From Silene noctiflora (taxonomy: Eukaryota; Streptophyta; Magnoliopsida; Caryophyllales; Caryophyllaceae), in contig VHZZ01000001.1 of NCBI GenBank assembly GCA_009801015.1, positions 753,632 to 788,815 on the forward strand: 35,184 nucleotides of DNA. Direction: 5' to 3'. Below are positions 18,790-30,037 of the stretch, piece by piece. A model generated the notes under the pieces. The model worked only from the letters and a program-made list of their open reading frames with translations, was not told the DNA's origin and did not search any database. The position numbers and the translations under genes were made by a program. The stretch's first letter is position 1. Each line of letters starts with the position of its first letter.

Positions 18790-20040
18790 ACCGAAATTTG
18801 CAATTTAAATGTTATAGCCTACCCCTTTTATTGACGATTATAAAATATAAGGTCGTTACAGTTTTTATAGTCTCATTGACTCGATTATGAGCTGCACAAA
18901 ATATCAGCTAATTTGGCGCCTTCACTGATAAAGTCATGGATGAGTTTTAAATTCTATCAGCATCATATTCGCTTTTAGAGATTTGTGATTTCCTTTACTA
19001 ATAAAAGGAGAAACCAAAGTAAACAAATAGGAATTTGACGGTAGAAACCAATTTAAATGTGTATAGTCTAACCCCATTATATTCGATGATTATAAAAAAT
19101 CAATGTTATTATCGTTTATTTACCCTCTCTCACTAGATTATGAGCTAAACTATCAAGAGATAACTGAATAAACAGATGTCAGCTATATCAACCGATAAAA
19201 TCATAATGGGTTGTACTCATGACCTTGATTCAAATCCTCTCAGTATCATACTCGATTGAAAAAATTCCAAAGAAACAAAATAACGAGTCATATATTAAAA
19301 ATACAATGTTGTTACCGTTTGTTTACCCTCAGTGACTATCTAGATTATGAGCTAAACTATCAAGAGATAACAGAATAAGCAAATGTCAACTAATACAACC
19401 GGTAAAATCATGATGGGTTGTACTACTCATGACCTGGATTCAAATCCTATCAGCATCATACTCGATCAAAAAATTTCCAAAGAAGGATGACGATAAGTCT
19501 AGTTCATTTCCAAAATAACAAAATAACGAGTCATATATTAAAAATACAATGTTGTTACCGTTTGTTTACCCTTGCTCAATGACTATCTAGATTATGAGCT
19601 AAACTATCAAGAGATAACAGAATAAGCAGATGTCAACTATATCAACCGGTAAAATCATGATGGATTGTACTACTCATAACCTGGATTCAAATCCTATAAG
19701 CATCATACTTGATCGAAAAATTTCCAAAGAAAGATGATGATAAGTCTAGTTCATTTCCAAAATAACGAGTCATATATTAAAAATACAATGTTGTTACCGT
19801 TTGTTTACCCTCAGTGACTATCTAGATTATGAGCTAAACTATCAAGAGATAACAGAATAAGCAAATGTCAACTAATACAACCGGTAAAATCATGATGGGT
19901 TGTACTACTCATGACCTGGATTCAAATCCTATCAGCATCATACTTGATCGAAAAATTTCGAAAGAAGGCGATGATAAGTCTAGTCCCTTTTCGAAAATAA
20001 CAAAATCCAAAGAAAATCTAATTAGATTCTATAATGTGAC
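18790..20040 (+). repeat. Five-copy tandem array of a SINE-like unit, about 240 bp
   Basis: The anchor ATTATGAGCT recurs at 18884, 19137, 19344, 19591 and 19826 (spacings 253, 207, 247, 235). The last three copies are highly similar; the first two are diverged and share an extra block (AATTTAAATG...GATTATAAAA). Each good unit holds AACCGGTAAAATCATGATGG, then GGATTCAAATCCTATCAGCA, which resemble A and B boxes of a tRNA-derived promoter. A lone minus-strand copy lies near 4.3 kb. A 60-codon frame near 19.9 kb is part of the repeat. Confidence 0.85.
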
Positions 20041-20549
20041 ATTATGATTTGGTTCTTTTTGTGATGAATAGTAGTTTGGATTAGACCTAAAGAAGCAATT
20101 TGGTGAAAGAGATCGAAGATGGTAGGAGTAGGATATGATATACAGTTAATGAGTCATTTTCTTGCAGCTGTTTCGTTGGTTATCAATTATCATCATTGAT
20201 ACAAGAAAGCCATGCAAAAGATTGGCCAATTCTAGGAAAATAAATCACTTAAAAGTCACACTTTTATTTCTTTATTATTTAATTTAGTATAATAACAAAT
20301 AACAAATATTAAAAGAGATCATCACCTACTAAGATTGAGGTGGCACATCATCATGATTCTCAAACTACCAAAAGATAGATTTCCCTATCTTATCGTATCA
20401 GGCCGTCTCATAACGTAAATGACATTTGTTTAATTAATTAAACATTTTATTATTTTTATTTAGAAAAAAATAAGGAATATAACATTCAAAAGAAGAACCG
20501 TGTATGATTTAAGAAATATTAATTAAAAGGGTTGATAATACTATTCATT
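20041..20549. other. No gene recognised
   Basis: AT-rich DNA without a supported gene. A CCGTCTCATAACG word near 20.4 kb is weakly MITE-like. Confidence 0.4.
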
Positions 20550-20961
20550 TTAGCAAAGTGTACTTTCGTTTATGCGAGTCACTCTACTAACAAATCACAA
20601 GAGCGTCTTGGTCGTTCCTTATATGGTGAAGATGTAGAAGATCAGTTTCGTAATGAATAGTTATATGATACTCCGTATTACATATATATGTTGTATGTTT
20701 GTTGGTTGCACTAAACTTGGTCAGATGAAATCGTTTCTCGTCAAGGCTCAAGATTCTACGATCCTCTTGTGAAAAGTTGTTTGCGGCGATATGATGGAGG
20801 ACGTGCCTTGGAGCAATTCTAAGTTTACCGATCTTTCTTTGAACGAGATTTTATTTGATTTGATTTTAATCGATTTATATCCGGTCAAATTTGACACATG
20901 TTGTAGATGTCGTATGACTATTTATTAATGAATTGATCCTTTCTTTAAAAAAAAAAAAAAA
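20550..20961 (+). mobile_element. Possible poly(A) retroelement 3' end
   Basis: Small coding-like scraps (for example a frame reading ERLGRSLYGEDVEDQFRNE before a stop) are followed by an AT-rich stretch with ATTTATTAATGAATTGATCC and a run of about 15 A. This layout resembles the 3' end of an L1-type element or retroposed transcript. No conserved domain was recognised and no target duplication found. Confidence 0.3.
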
Positions 20962-20973
20962 TAACACTCGTAA

Positions 20974-21080
20974 TATATAATCAATGGTTCTATACCAGAA
21001 CATCCAATAATATGTTTTTGATACCTTAATAAGATATAATCAATGATTTTATACCGGAAGTCTGAACATCCAATAATACG
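20974..21080 (+). repeat. Short direct repeat pair, about 59-bp period
   Basis: TATAATCAATGGTTCTATACC...GAACATCCAATAATATG recurs one period later as TATAATCAATGATTTTATACC...GAACATCCAATAATACG. Confidence 0.65.
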
Positions 21081-21613
21081 TCTTATAGTATGAGACCGTA
21101 TCAAGAACAACCATATCATATAGACTATTTGGTTGATATATCTAGGCATTCTAGCATCAATGACAATCGATCGTAGTTAGCCTTCTTTTAACGTTTTGCC
21201 TACAAAACATTATTGTTTCTTGTGATTAAATTATTGAAATCTTAAGATTTTGTACGTAGCTTAAGAATATTAATCATCAACTAAAGGTAATAATGGATCG
21301 TTCATGCATCATGCATGTAACTTCCAAATTGTTTTTGCGACTTTTTTTCAAGAATCAAGATCAAGTTGATCGTGACATTAAATTATATAATAAAGTTTGA
21401 TACTAAATTGATACGTTGAACGAGTATACATAGACAACTTGTATGCTTGTTACATGCAAAAATCACGATCGATTTAGGCATTTAGCTTAGTACTAGCTAA
21501 GATAATTGAGATTATATATGGAGTGAAGATTCTCTTTGACTAAGTTAGTTAGGTTTTCTTATATACTTCAAAACATAAATGTTAAATAATGGAACTACAA
21601 TACATAGCACATA

Positions 21614-21817
21614 CTCTCTTCGTACCGGTCATTTGTTGTCCTTTGAGTTGGCACAAAGACCAAGAAAAGAAGAGGGGGTCAATTATAAGACGATAAGTGG
21701 ACTAAATTGAATGTGAAAGATCAAATTACTCATCAAATGCAATTCTAAAATAGAAAGGATAACAATTGACCGAGACACCCCAAAATGAAAAAGAACAACA
21801 AATAACCGGGACGAGAG
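21614..21817 (-). mobile_element. Stowaway-type MITE, diverged, inverted relative to the 18.3-kb copy
   Basis: Ends CTCTCTTCGTACCGGTCATT and the complement of AATAACCGGGACGAGAG are flanked by TA (21612-21613, 21818-21819). The interior is the reverse complement of the element at 18333-18540: AATTACTCATCAAATGCAAT here, ATTGCATTTGATGAGTAATT there. Confidence 0.88.
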
Positions 21818-21864
21818 TAAAATTCACACACATTATTCAACTATGTACTTACAAAAATTACTCT

Positions 21865-24800
21865 TTTTCAGTTTTTAGCCTCGGATGACAAATATTACTC
21901 CTTTTTTTCAAGATTATCCGATTTTTGCTCGACGTTGGATTACCGAACAATGATACCCTAAAATGTTGTTTGTTACTCTTCAAAATTTTTGTGTCCGGTT
22001 TATCCGATCGAAATAACCGTCCGTATAACTTACGGGCATTTTTGTTCCGGGACCCCAGAATCCCGAAAGTCGTATATAATAAATACACTTTAATTTGCGC
22101 CATTCAGAAGTTGTACCAGGTCACGTTTCTTTTTCTCCTATTTTTTCTGTCACGTGTCTGCGGTCGCTTCAGGAGTTACCTTCGTTTTTCACGATTATCC
22201 GGTTTTTGCTCCAGGTTTAATTATCGAATATCGGCACCCTCAAATGTCTTATATATCTCGTCAATAATCGCGTGCTCGCTTTACCAGGCCCTAAAAATCG
22301 TCCGTGTTAATTACATACATTTTTGCTCCGAAACCATAGAAATCCGAAAACCGTGTACTATACAATTCAATTTTTGCCGTTTCGGGGTCGTACTAGGTCA
22401 CGTTTCATTTTCTCCCGATTTTTCTGTCACGTGTCTGCGTTGCTTCCGGAGTTACCCTACTCGATTTCGGCCCTAAATAACAAGTATTAATTAATTTTTT
22501 ACGATTATCCAATTTCCGTTCTAGGTTGGATTATCGAATATCGGCACCCTCGAATGTCCTCTGTTTCTCTTTTAAAGTTGTGTGGTCGCTTTATCTAACC
22601 TGAAAAACTGTTTGTGTGATTTACGGGCATTTTCATTCCAGAACCTTGAAATCCTGAAAACAATGAATTATACATTTCAATTTGCCCCGTTCAGGGGTCG
22701 TAACAGGTCACCTTTTTTATCTCCTGCTTTTTCTGCCACTTGTCCTCACTAGTTACCTCTACAGCCTACGCGATTTCAGCCCCAAATAACAAGTATAAAT
22801 TAATTTTTCACGATTATCCGATTTTTGCTCTAGATTGAATTATCGAATATCGGCACCCTCAAATATCATATGTTTCTCTTCAAAAGTTGTGTCGACGCTT
22901 TATCTAACTCGACAAACCATTTGTGCGATTTACGAGAATTTTTTTATTCCGAAACCCTGAAATCTTCAAAAACAGTGAATTATACACTTCATTTTCCCCG
23001 TTCTGGAGTCGTACCAAGTCACGTTTTATTTTCTCCCGCTTTTTCTACCATCTGTCCGCAGTCCCTTCAGGAGTTACCTAACTCGATTTCGGCCCTAAAT
23101 AACTAGTATTAATCCACTTTTCATGATTATTCGGTTTTTGCTCGAGGTTGTATTATCGAATACCTTCGCACTCAAATATCCTCTGTTTCTCCTCAAAATT
23201 TATGTAGCCGCTTAGCTTTATCTTGCCTGGGAATCTGTTCGTGTGATTTATGAGCATTTTTTTCCAGAACCATGAAATCCCGAAAACCGTGTATTATATT
23301 TACTTCAATTTGCGCCGTCTGGGGGTTGTACAATGTCACGTTTATTTTTCTCCCCTTTTTCTACCACATGTTCGCAGTTACTTCAGGAGTTACTCCACTC
23401 AATTTACACCCCCAATAAACAAGTAATTAATCCATTTATCATGGTTAACCGGTTTTACCTCTAGATTGGATTATGGAATACCGGAATCCTCAAATGTTCT
23501 TTGTTGCTCCTCAAAATTCATGTGTCCGCTTTATGTGACCCGAAAAACCGTTCGTATGAATTACGGGCATTTTAGTTCCGGGACCGTGAAATTCCGAAAA
23601 TGTTGTAAATACACTTCAATTTGCGCCGTCCGGGAGTCATACCAGATCATGTTTCTTTTTATCCCGACTTTTTTGTCACGTGTCCCTGGTAGTTTCAGGA
23701 GTTACCCTATTAGATTTCAGCCTCAAATGACAACTATTAATCCGTTTCTCACGATTGTCCGATTTTTGCCCGGGTTGGAAAATCAAATACAAGTACCCTT
23801 AATTGTCCTCTATTGCTCCTCAAAATTTGTGCACCGCTTTATTCGACCGAAATAAGCGGCGATTAGATTTACGGATATTTTTGTTCCGAGACCTTGAAAT
23901 CTCGAAAACCGTGTATTATACTTTAGTTTGCGGCGTTAAAGTGTCGTATCCGGTCACTTACTTTTTCTCCCGATTTTTCGGTCACATGCCCGCGGTCTTT
24001 TAAGCATTTATCCACTTACCCTATTCGATTTTAGCTCCAAATGACAAGTACTAATCCATTTTTCACGATTGGTTTTTGCTCCAAGTCGGATTATCGAATA
24101 ACAACACCCTTAAATGTCCATCAATTTGTGTCGTGTGATTTACATACATTTTTGTTCCAGACCATAGAATCCCGAAAACCGTGAATTATACACTTCAATT
24201 TGCGTTGTTTGAAAGTTGTACCAGGTCACGTTTCTTTTTCTCCCGTTTTTTCCGTCACGTGTCCGCAGTATCTTCAATAGTTACGCTACTCGATTTAAGC
24301 CAAAAATAACAAGTATTAAACTATTTTTCACGATTAACCGGTTTTAGCTCCAGGTTGGATTATCGAATACCGGTACCCTCAAATATTTTCTGATTCTACT
24401 CAAAATTTATGTGTATCCTTTATTTGACCCGAAAAATCGTTTGTGTGATTTACGGGCATTTTTGTTCCGGGACCGTGGAATCCTGAAACCCCGGGTTTAT
24501 ACACTTTAATTTGAGCCGTTCGGGCTCTTTTTCTACCGATTTTTCTTTCACGTGTCCCCGATCTTCTCAGGAGCAACCCTATTCTATTTCAACCTCAAAT
24601 AACAAGTATTAATCCGTTTTTCACGATTATCCTGTTTTTTCTCCAGGATAGATTATCGAATACTATTACCCTCAAATGTCCTTTGTTACTCCTCAAAATT
24701 TGTGTGCCCGCTTTATCTGACCCAACAAACAATCCGTGTGATTTACGGACATTTTTATTTTGAGACTATCGATTTCGAAAACCGTGTATTATATTAAACA

Positions 24801-27021
24801 TTTCATTTTGCGCCATTCGAGAGTCTTACCATGTCACATTTCTTTTTCTCCTACTTTTTCTGCCAAGTGTTGCAATCCCTTCATGAGTTACCCTACTCCA
24901 TTTAAGCCGTAATAATAAATACTAATCCATAATTCACGATTATCCGGTTTTGCTCCAGGCTCGATTAGCTAGTACCGTCCTAACCAATTGTCCTTTGTAT
25001 CTCCACAAAATTTTTCGAGCTTCTTATCTAACCTAAAGAACTTCAATATGCGCCGTCTGGGGGTCGTACTAGATCACGTTTCTTTTCCCCCCGATTTTTC
25101 TGTCACGTGTCCACGTTCGCTTCAAGATTATCTTACTCGATTTCAGCCCTAAATAACAAGTATTACTGAATTTTTCACAATTATCCAATTTTCACTCCAG
25201 GTTGGATTATTGAATACCGGCACCCTAAAATATCCTATGTTTCTCTTCAAAAGTTGCGTGGCCGCTTTATCTAACCCGACAAACCTTTCATGTGATTTAC
25301 GGGCATTTTTTGTCCTGATCATGGAATCCCGAAAACTGTGAATTATACACTTCAATTTGCGCCGTTCAGAGGTCGTACTGGGCCACGTTTCTTTTTCTCC
25401 CGCTTTTTATGCCACATGTCCGCAGTCCCTTCAAGAGTTACTCTACTTGATGACAGCCCCAAATAACAAGTATTAATCCATTTTTTTTACAATTAACCAG
25501 ATTTTTCTTACTCGAGTAACCATGTGTGTGATTAACGGACATTTTTGTTCCGGGACCATGAAATCCCGAAAATCGTATATTATATGCTTCAATTTGCGTC
25601 GTTCGAGAGTCGTAACAAGTCACGTTTCTTTTTCTCCCGATTTTTATGTCACGTGCTCGTGGTGATTTAGGGGTTACCCTACTCGATTTTGAACCCAAAA
25701 TAACAAGAATGAATCTATATGTCAAGATTATTCGATTTTTGCTCCAGGTTGGATTATCGAATACTGGCACCCTCAAATGTCCTATTTTGCTCTTTAAAAC
25801 TTGCATCTCCGCTTTACCTGACCCGATAAACTGTCTGCGTCATTTACGGACATTTTTATTCCGGGACCTTGAAATCTTGAAAACCGGGTATTTTTTATAC
25901 ATAATTCAATTTCTGCTGTTCGGGGGTCTTAATAGGACACGTTTCTTTCTCTCCCACTTTTTCTATGACATGTTCGTAGTAACTTCAGGAGTTACCCTAC
26001 TCGATTTCAACCATAAATAACAAGTATTGATTAGATTATCACAATTATCAGATTTTTTCTCCAAGTTGGATTATTGAATACCGGCTCTCTCAAATGTCCT
26101 CTATTCCTCTTTAAAAGTTGTGTTATCGCTTTATTTGACCCGAGGAACCGTTTGTATGATTTACGGACATTATTGTTCTGGGACCCTGGAATCCTGAAAA
26201 CGGTGTATTGTACATTTCAATTTGCCCCTTTTGAGAGTCGTACCGGGTCACGTTTCTTTTTATCCCTTTTTTTTGTCACGTTTCCGTGGTTGGTTCAGAA
26301 GTTACCATATTCGGTTTCGCTCCAAATGACAAGTAATAATCCGTTTATTACGATTATCCGGTTTTTGTTCCAATTCAAGTTGCATTATCAAATACCGGCA
26401 CCCCCAAATGTACTCTGTTGCTCCTAAAAATTTGTGTGGCCGCTTTATCTGACCGAATCGAAATAACCGTCCATTATATTTATGGACATTTTTGTTCCGA
26501 ACCTTGATATTCCGAAAACCGTGTACTACACTTCTATTTGAGTCGTTCGAGAGTCGTACCAGGTCACTTTATTTTTCTAACGATTTTCCGATCACGTGTC
26601 CGCGGTTGTTTCAGGCGTTACCCACTTACCTCATTCGATTTCAGCCCAAATGGACAAGTATTAATCCATTTTGCACGATTATTCGGTTTTTGCTCTAGGT
26701 TGGATTATCGAATATTGGCGCCCGCAAATGTCATCTCTTTCTCCTCAAAATTTGTGTGTAGCCGCTTTATTTGACCCCGTCCGTGTGATTTACGGACATT
26801 TTTTTCCTGGACCACCCGAAAAACGTGTATTATAAATTTCTATTTGCGTCATTTAGGGGTCGTACCAGGTCACGTTTCTTTTTCTTTGTCGCTTTTTCTG
26901 CCACGTGTCCGCAATCACTTGAGGAGTTACGCTACTCAATTTCAGCCCCAAATAACAAGTATTATTCTATTTTACACGATTATCCGATTTTCGTTGTAGG
27001 TTGGATTATCAAATACGGACA
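21865..27021 (+). repeat. Large diverged tandem array, about 17 units of about 310 bp
   Basis: The landmark CACGATTATCCG-TTTTTGCTCCAGG recurs near 21911, 22191, 22502, 22810, 23122, 23439, 23751, 24063, 24328, 24621, 24936, 25179, 25489, 25722, 26040, 26349, 26675 and 26976. Most spacings are 301-326; shorter ones (233-293) mark internal deletions. Each unit also has ATTATCGAATACCGGCACCC, TTTACGGGCATTTTTGTTCC, a GGTCGTACCAGGTCACGTTT block and GAGTTACCCTACTCGATTTC. Units differ at many positions, so this is an old array, not a recent amplification. Several open frames of 66-183 codons lie in it. The period is not a multiple of three in most units and the frames break repeatedly, so I call none of them genes. 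Confidence 0.92.
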
Positions 27022-27047
27022 CTAATATAGTAATCAGATGGCTCATT

Positions 27048-27150
27048 GTACAATTAGTGGACTATAAAACCAGTTGAATACATCTGGTAGTATAGGTTTG
27101 GAGCTTTATAGCGAAGAATTTGAGCTTACATGTGCATTTTACGAGATTTC
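27048..27150 (+). repeat. Dispersed repeat, copy 2 (partner near 6.84 kb)
   Basis: TTAGTGGACTATAAAACCAG, ATACATCTGGTAGTATA, GAATTTGAGCTTA and CATTTTACGAG match the copy at 6842-6945. It begins about 25 bp after the end of the 310-bp array. Further AT-rich DNA to 27418 holds no gene. Confidence 0.6.
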
Positions 27151-27418
27151 TTGAAAAGAATCAGAGCGCATTTATAAAAAAATTTAACTCAAACTATGAT
27201 ATTAAAACTCAAAAATAATACATATAAACTCAATAAGATTTTAATTTTAACATCTAAGAAATTAAAATGTAAATTAAAATTTTTAAAATCTCCAAAAAAA
27301 TTACATATAAACTCAATTAGATTTGTAGTAGATATACGATACTCAAATACATCTGAATGTATAATCCTATTTGTGCTCATTGTAAAACCCCACAAATACT
27401 ATTATACAACTGGTTGTA

Positions 27419-27604
27419 CACAATTCTCATTTGTGACGGAACGTATCCGTCACTTTGAGAAGACGGGTACCAAATTATGAGACAAAAGACCCATGAGAGG
27501 AGAGAGGAAAGCAAGTGGATGAGTGCCCCCACCTTTTGCTTTATTCGTTTTGTGAGTGACATTACCCGTCACAAATACCGACCCGTCACAAGGAAGACGC
27601 TTTG
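27419..27604 (+). mobile_element. Mutator-type MITE, copy near the array
   Basis: A 186-bp element with CACAATTCTCATTTGTGACG at the left and ACCCGTCACAAGGAAGACGC at the right. It is closest to the 5706-5894 element (shared GAGAAGACGGGTACCA, GTGCCCCCACCTT and TTTTGTGAGTG words). The flanking nine bases do not match, so the original target duplication is lost or was rearranged. Confidence 0.7.
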
Positions 27605-27900
27605 AATTTGCATAAGTAAAGAAGTAACGTAAAAATTAAATAAAGTCGTGCAATCAAATCATAAAAGATCATATATGTAGTACAATAATATAATGTCTCC
27701 TCTCAATCAAACAAGGTATACTTGATATGAAAGGAAAATATCAATGTCTCAAGCTAATTAGGTTTACACAAATTAAGCAAAACATGTACCATGCATACTT
27801 AATTGTGTAAGAAAGTGGTTAGCATTTGGGAAAAATAATAATTATTGTGAGGTTAAAATTGTAACAATAATTGACCTAATTAAGGGTTCATTTCACCAAA
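27605..27900. other. No gene recognised
   Basis: AT-rich spacer with nothing that I can identify. Confidence 0.5.
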
Positions 27901-28327
27901 TTGAATGTACCTAATACAAAATTAGGTCTCTAATTAATTCGTTTATTATTGTTAAGATATAAGATTATTGATAGGGTTTCGATTAATTAAGGTTTTAGTC
28001 GAGATGGATTTCGGACATGGTATCGGATCTATAAGTGAATGTACACAATACAAAATTATGTCACTAATTAATTTAATTTGCCAATTATTGTTAAGATACA
28101 AGAGCACTGATAGAGTCTCGATTAATTAAGGTTTTGTTTGAGATGACTTCTTACCTATTATCAGAGCCATAATTGAATGTACATAATACAAAATTACGTC
28201 TTTTCTATTATTGTTAGGATATAAGATCATTGATAGGGTCTCAATTAATTAAGGTTATGCTTGACATCGACTTCTCACATGGTATCAGAGCGATAATTGA
28301 ATGTACATAATATAGAATTACGTCCCT
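27901..28327 (+). repeat. Tandem repeat of three and a quarter units, 124-138 bp, with primer-site-like motif
   Basis: Units start at 27901, 28035, 28173 and (partial) 28297, each with TGAATGTAC-TAATACAAAAT. Each full unit contains TATTGTTA-GATA, GATAGGGT-TCGATTAATTAAGG and, near its end, a version of CATGGTATCAGAGC. That last motif matches the initiator-Met primer-binding site of plant LTR elements. The array may come from LTR-edge sequence; no LTR ends are clear. Confidence 0.75.
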
Positions 28328-28631
28328 AGGTCGTCGATTAATTATATCGTTTCACGGTTTGTTTCATTGTATGATCATTTCAGTGCAAGATTTTTTCTTC
28401 AATTTTGATATGTGAATTAATGTTTAGAGAAAAGTAACACAAGCTTTTAAGGATAAACATGATTTAATTTTCACAAAAGTAGCTTATCAAAACATTGATA
28501 GATTCTTTGTTGGTATATGATTGTTTTGCTCGTAAAAGTTATTGTTTTAGTTGGTTGAAAATGTGGTAGGGTTTAAGTGCTCAACCTTAGTGAAATCGAG
28601 ACATTATTTGAGCTTGCTTGCTTATTACGAT
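28328..28631. other. No gene recognised
   Basis: AT-rich DNA between the tandem repeat and the RTE-type tail. No coding or repeat feature is supported. Confidence 0.5.
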
Positions 28632-29150
28632 ACAACAACAACATCAGAGCCTTAATCCCAAAATGGTTTGGAGTCGGCTAATATGAATCATCCTTTAGAA
28701 CCGTTCAAGGGTGAACGCACAACTCAAAATGCGAAAATATAGAAAAGGGAAATTGCAAAAACAAAAGGAGAGTGAAATATAATACAAAAGTCAAGCCTAA
28801 GTCCGGATTTCATTTATAAAACTTAGAATTTAAATCGAGAATAGAAATTAAAACGATTTTGATAAACGAAGTAAAACTTAAGAGTCCGGAATACCTTAAA
28901 AGAGAAACAAGTATTCATATATAAAAAGTTGATGGTAAAAACTTGTACTAAATCTGAAAAAAGCAAATAAATTTTTTAAAAATTAAATAAAACATTAAAT
29001 ATTTCAAATAACGTCAAAAACTAAAAATTCACTTGTATCATTTCCCTTTATTGTGCCCTCTCCGTCACCATCCCCTCGTCAAGCCCGAGAAATCCCATAT
29101 CGTGCTCTATAACTCTCAGCCATGTCTTATTACGATCATTATTTACGATC
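28632..29150 (-). mobile_element. RTE-type LINE / Au-SINE-like 3' tail
   Basis: On the minus strand the segment ends with AGCCGACTCCAAACCATTTT, then GGGATTAAGGCTCTGATGTT and GTTGTTG. This is the GGATTAAGGCT plus TTG-repeat tail shared by plant RTE LINEs and Au SINEs. Further along, GGGATTTCTCGGGCTTGACG and GGTGACGGAGAGGGC fit the RTE 3' untranslated region. It is a 5'-truncated fragment; no reverse transcriptase is present. Confidence 0.55.
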
Positions 29151-29285
29151 ATTATTTAAAATCAGAACTCGAAATAGGGTTAAGATCGCGTGTTTAATTT
29201 GATTTAGCCGTGTGATATTTAAACAACCTTGTGCTCGAAAGTTTACCTAATCTGTACCAAAAATTATTGCGGTAATAAGTTACAT

Positions 29286-29350
29286 ACATGCAATATAAAG
29301 AAAATGCATACATGTAATTTACATGCACGCATTTTCTTTATATTGCATGT
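29286..29350. repeat. 65-nt nested palindrome
   Basis: Two perfect 22-base arms (29286-29307 and 29329-29350) enclose a second perfect palindrome CATGTAA-T-TTACATG, with only a three-by-three mismatch (ATA/CAC) between the two stems. The right arm ends on the first base of the adjacent TAGGGTTGTGC terminal repeat. Confidence 0.95.
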
Positions 29351-29742
29351 AGGGTTGTGCGTTGGGCTGGGCTGGTGCGGGCTAGGCCGGGCTGGAGGTG
29401 GGTCGGGCTGAGGTGGTGCAACCCAGACCCGACACTAAATGGAGGGCGGGCTGGGCCTGTGCCTGGTTTGTCTAGCCCAGGCCCAGCACTAGGTGGGCTG
29501 TTGGGCCGGGCTGGGTCGGGTTTGACACTTTTTTTTTCTTTTTATGCAAAGAAAATACAAAAAAGGGGAGAAAAAAGAAGAAAATAACGGGTCGGGTCGG
29601 GCCTGCCCAGCACTAAAAAACCGGGCTGGAAAATTTGGGTCCGGGCCCGGCACTAAAAAGACCACGGGCTGGGCCGGAAAAAAATGGGCCGCGGTTTTTG
29701 GGCCCGTTGAACCGGGCTGGCCCGCACCGTTGCACAACTCTA
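29350..29742. mobile_element. hAT-like non-autonomous element filled with GGGCTGGGCC repeats
   Basis: Terminal inverted repeats TAGGGTTGTGC and GCACAACTCTA (one mismatch) bound a 393-bp GC-rich segment made of degenerate GGGCTGGGC and CCCGGCACTAAA words. TAGGG starts are typical of hAT elements. CATGTAAT follows the right end (29743-29750), and the same 8-mer lies 31 bases left of the element (29311-29318), inside the palindrome. Open frames here are repeat-driven (Gly/Pro/Ala-rich) and not called. Confidence 0.6.
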
Positions 29743-29750
29743 CATGTAAT

Positions 29751-30000
29751 TGTTTAAAACCTGTTAAGAAGGATCATTTAAAACCGGTTAATTTCTTATC
29801 GGATATTCTAATTTGAGTTTTTACTTCAATTCACGTCAATTTTGCTACATTTCTGTATCAAACTACTCGATCAATTGCACGCCTTAGTTGAGATCAAGTC
29901 TAGCTAGTTATTGTTCAACTTAAGTTTAATTTTATCACTAATATATCATATAGACAAAAAAATTGCAACACTCTTAATTTACACTAACATAATAATTCCG

Positions 30001-30037
<37 letters not shown>

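Noticed and set aside
19400..19460. tRNA genes at the A/B-box-like motifs
   Set aside because: The motifs do not allow a full cloverleaf with acceptor and anticodon stems, and they recur within longer repeats. They fit SINEs rather than functional tRNA genes.
21925..26774. Open frames of up to 183 codons in the 310-bp array, with similar peptides from unit to unit
   Set aside because: The peptides are similar because the DNA is repeated. Unit lengths vary and are mostly not multiples of three, and every frame is broken within about two units. No tandem-repeat protein can be read through.
27901..28327. A regular direct-repeat array that could suggest a CRISPR-like locus
   Set aside because: The window is eukaryotic. 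Units are similar along their whole length, with no short repeat and unique spacer pattern, and no cas genes.
29286..29350. A microRNA precursor
   Set aside because: The stem is perfectly paired and short, and abuts a transposon end. A repair-made or transposon-linked palindrome fits better, and no mature sequence is recognisable.
29357..29816. Gly/Pro-rich frames on both strands
   Set aside because: They follow the GGGCTGGGCC repeats inside the hAT-like element; composition alone explains them.
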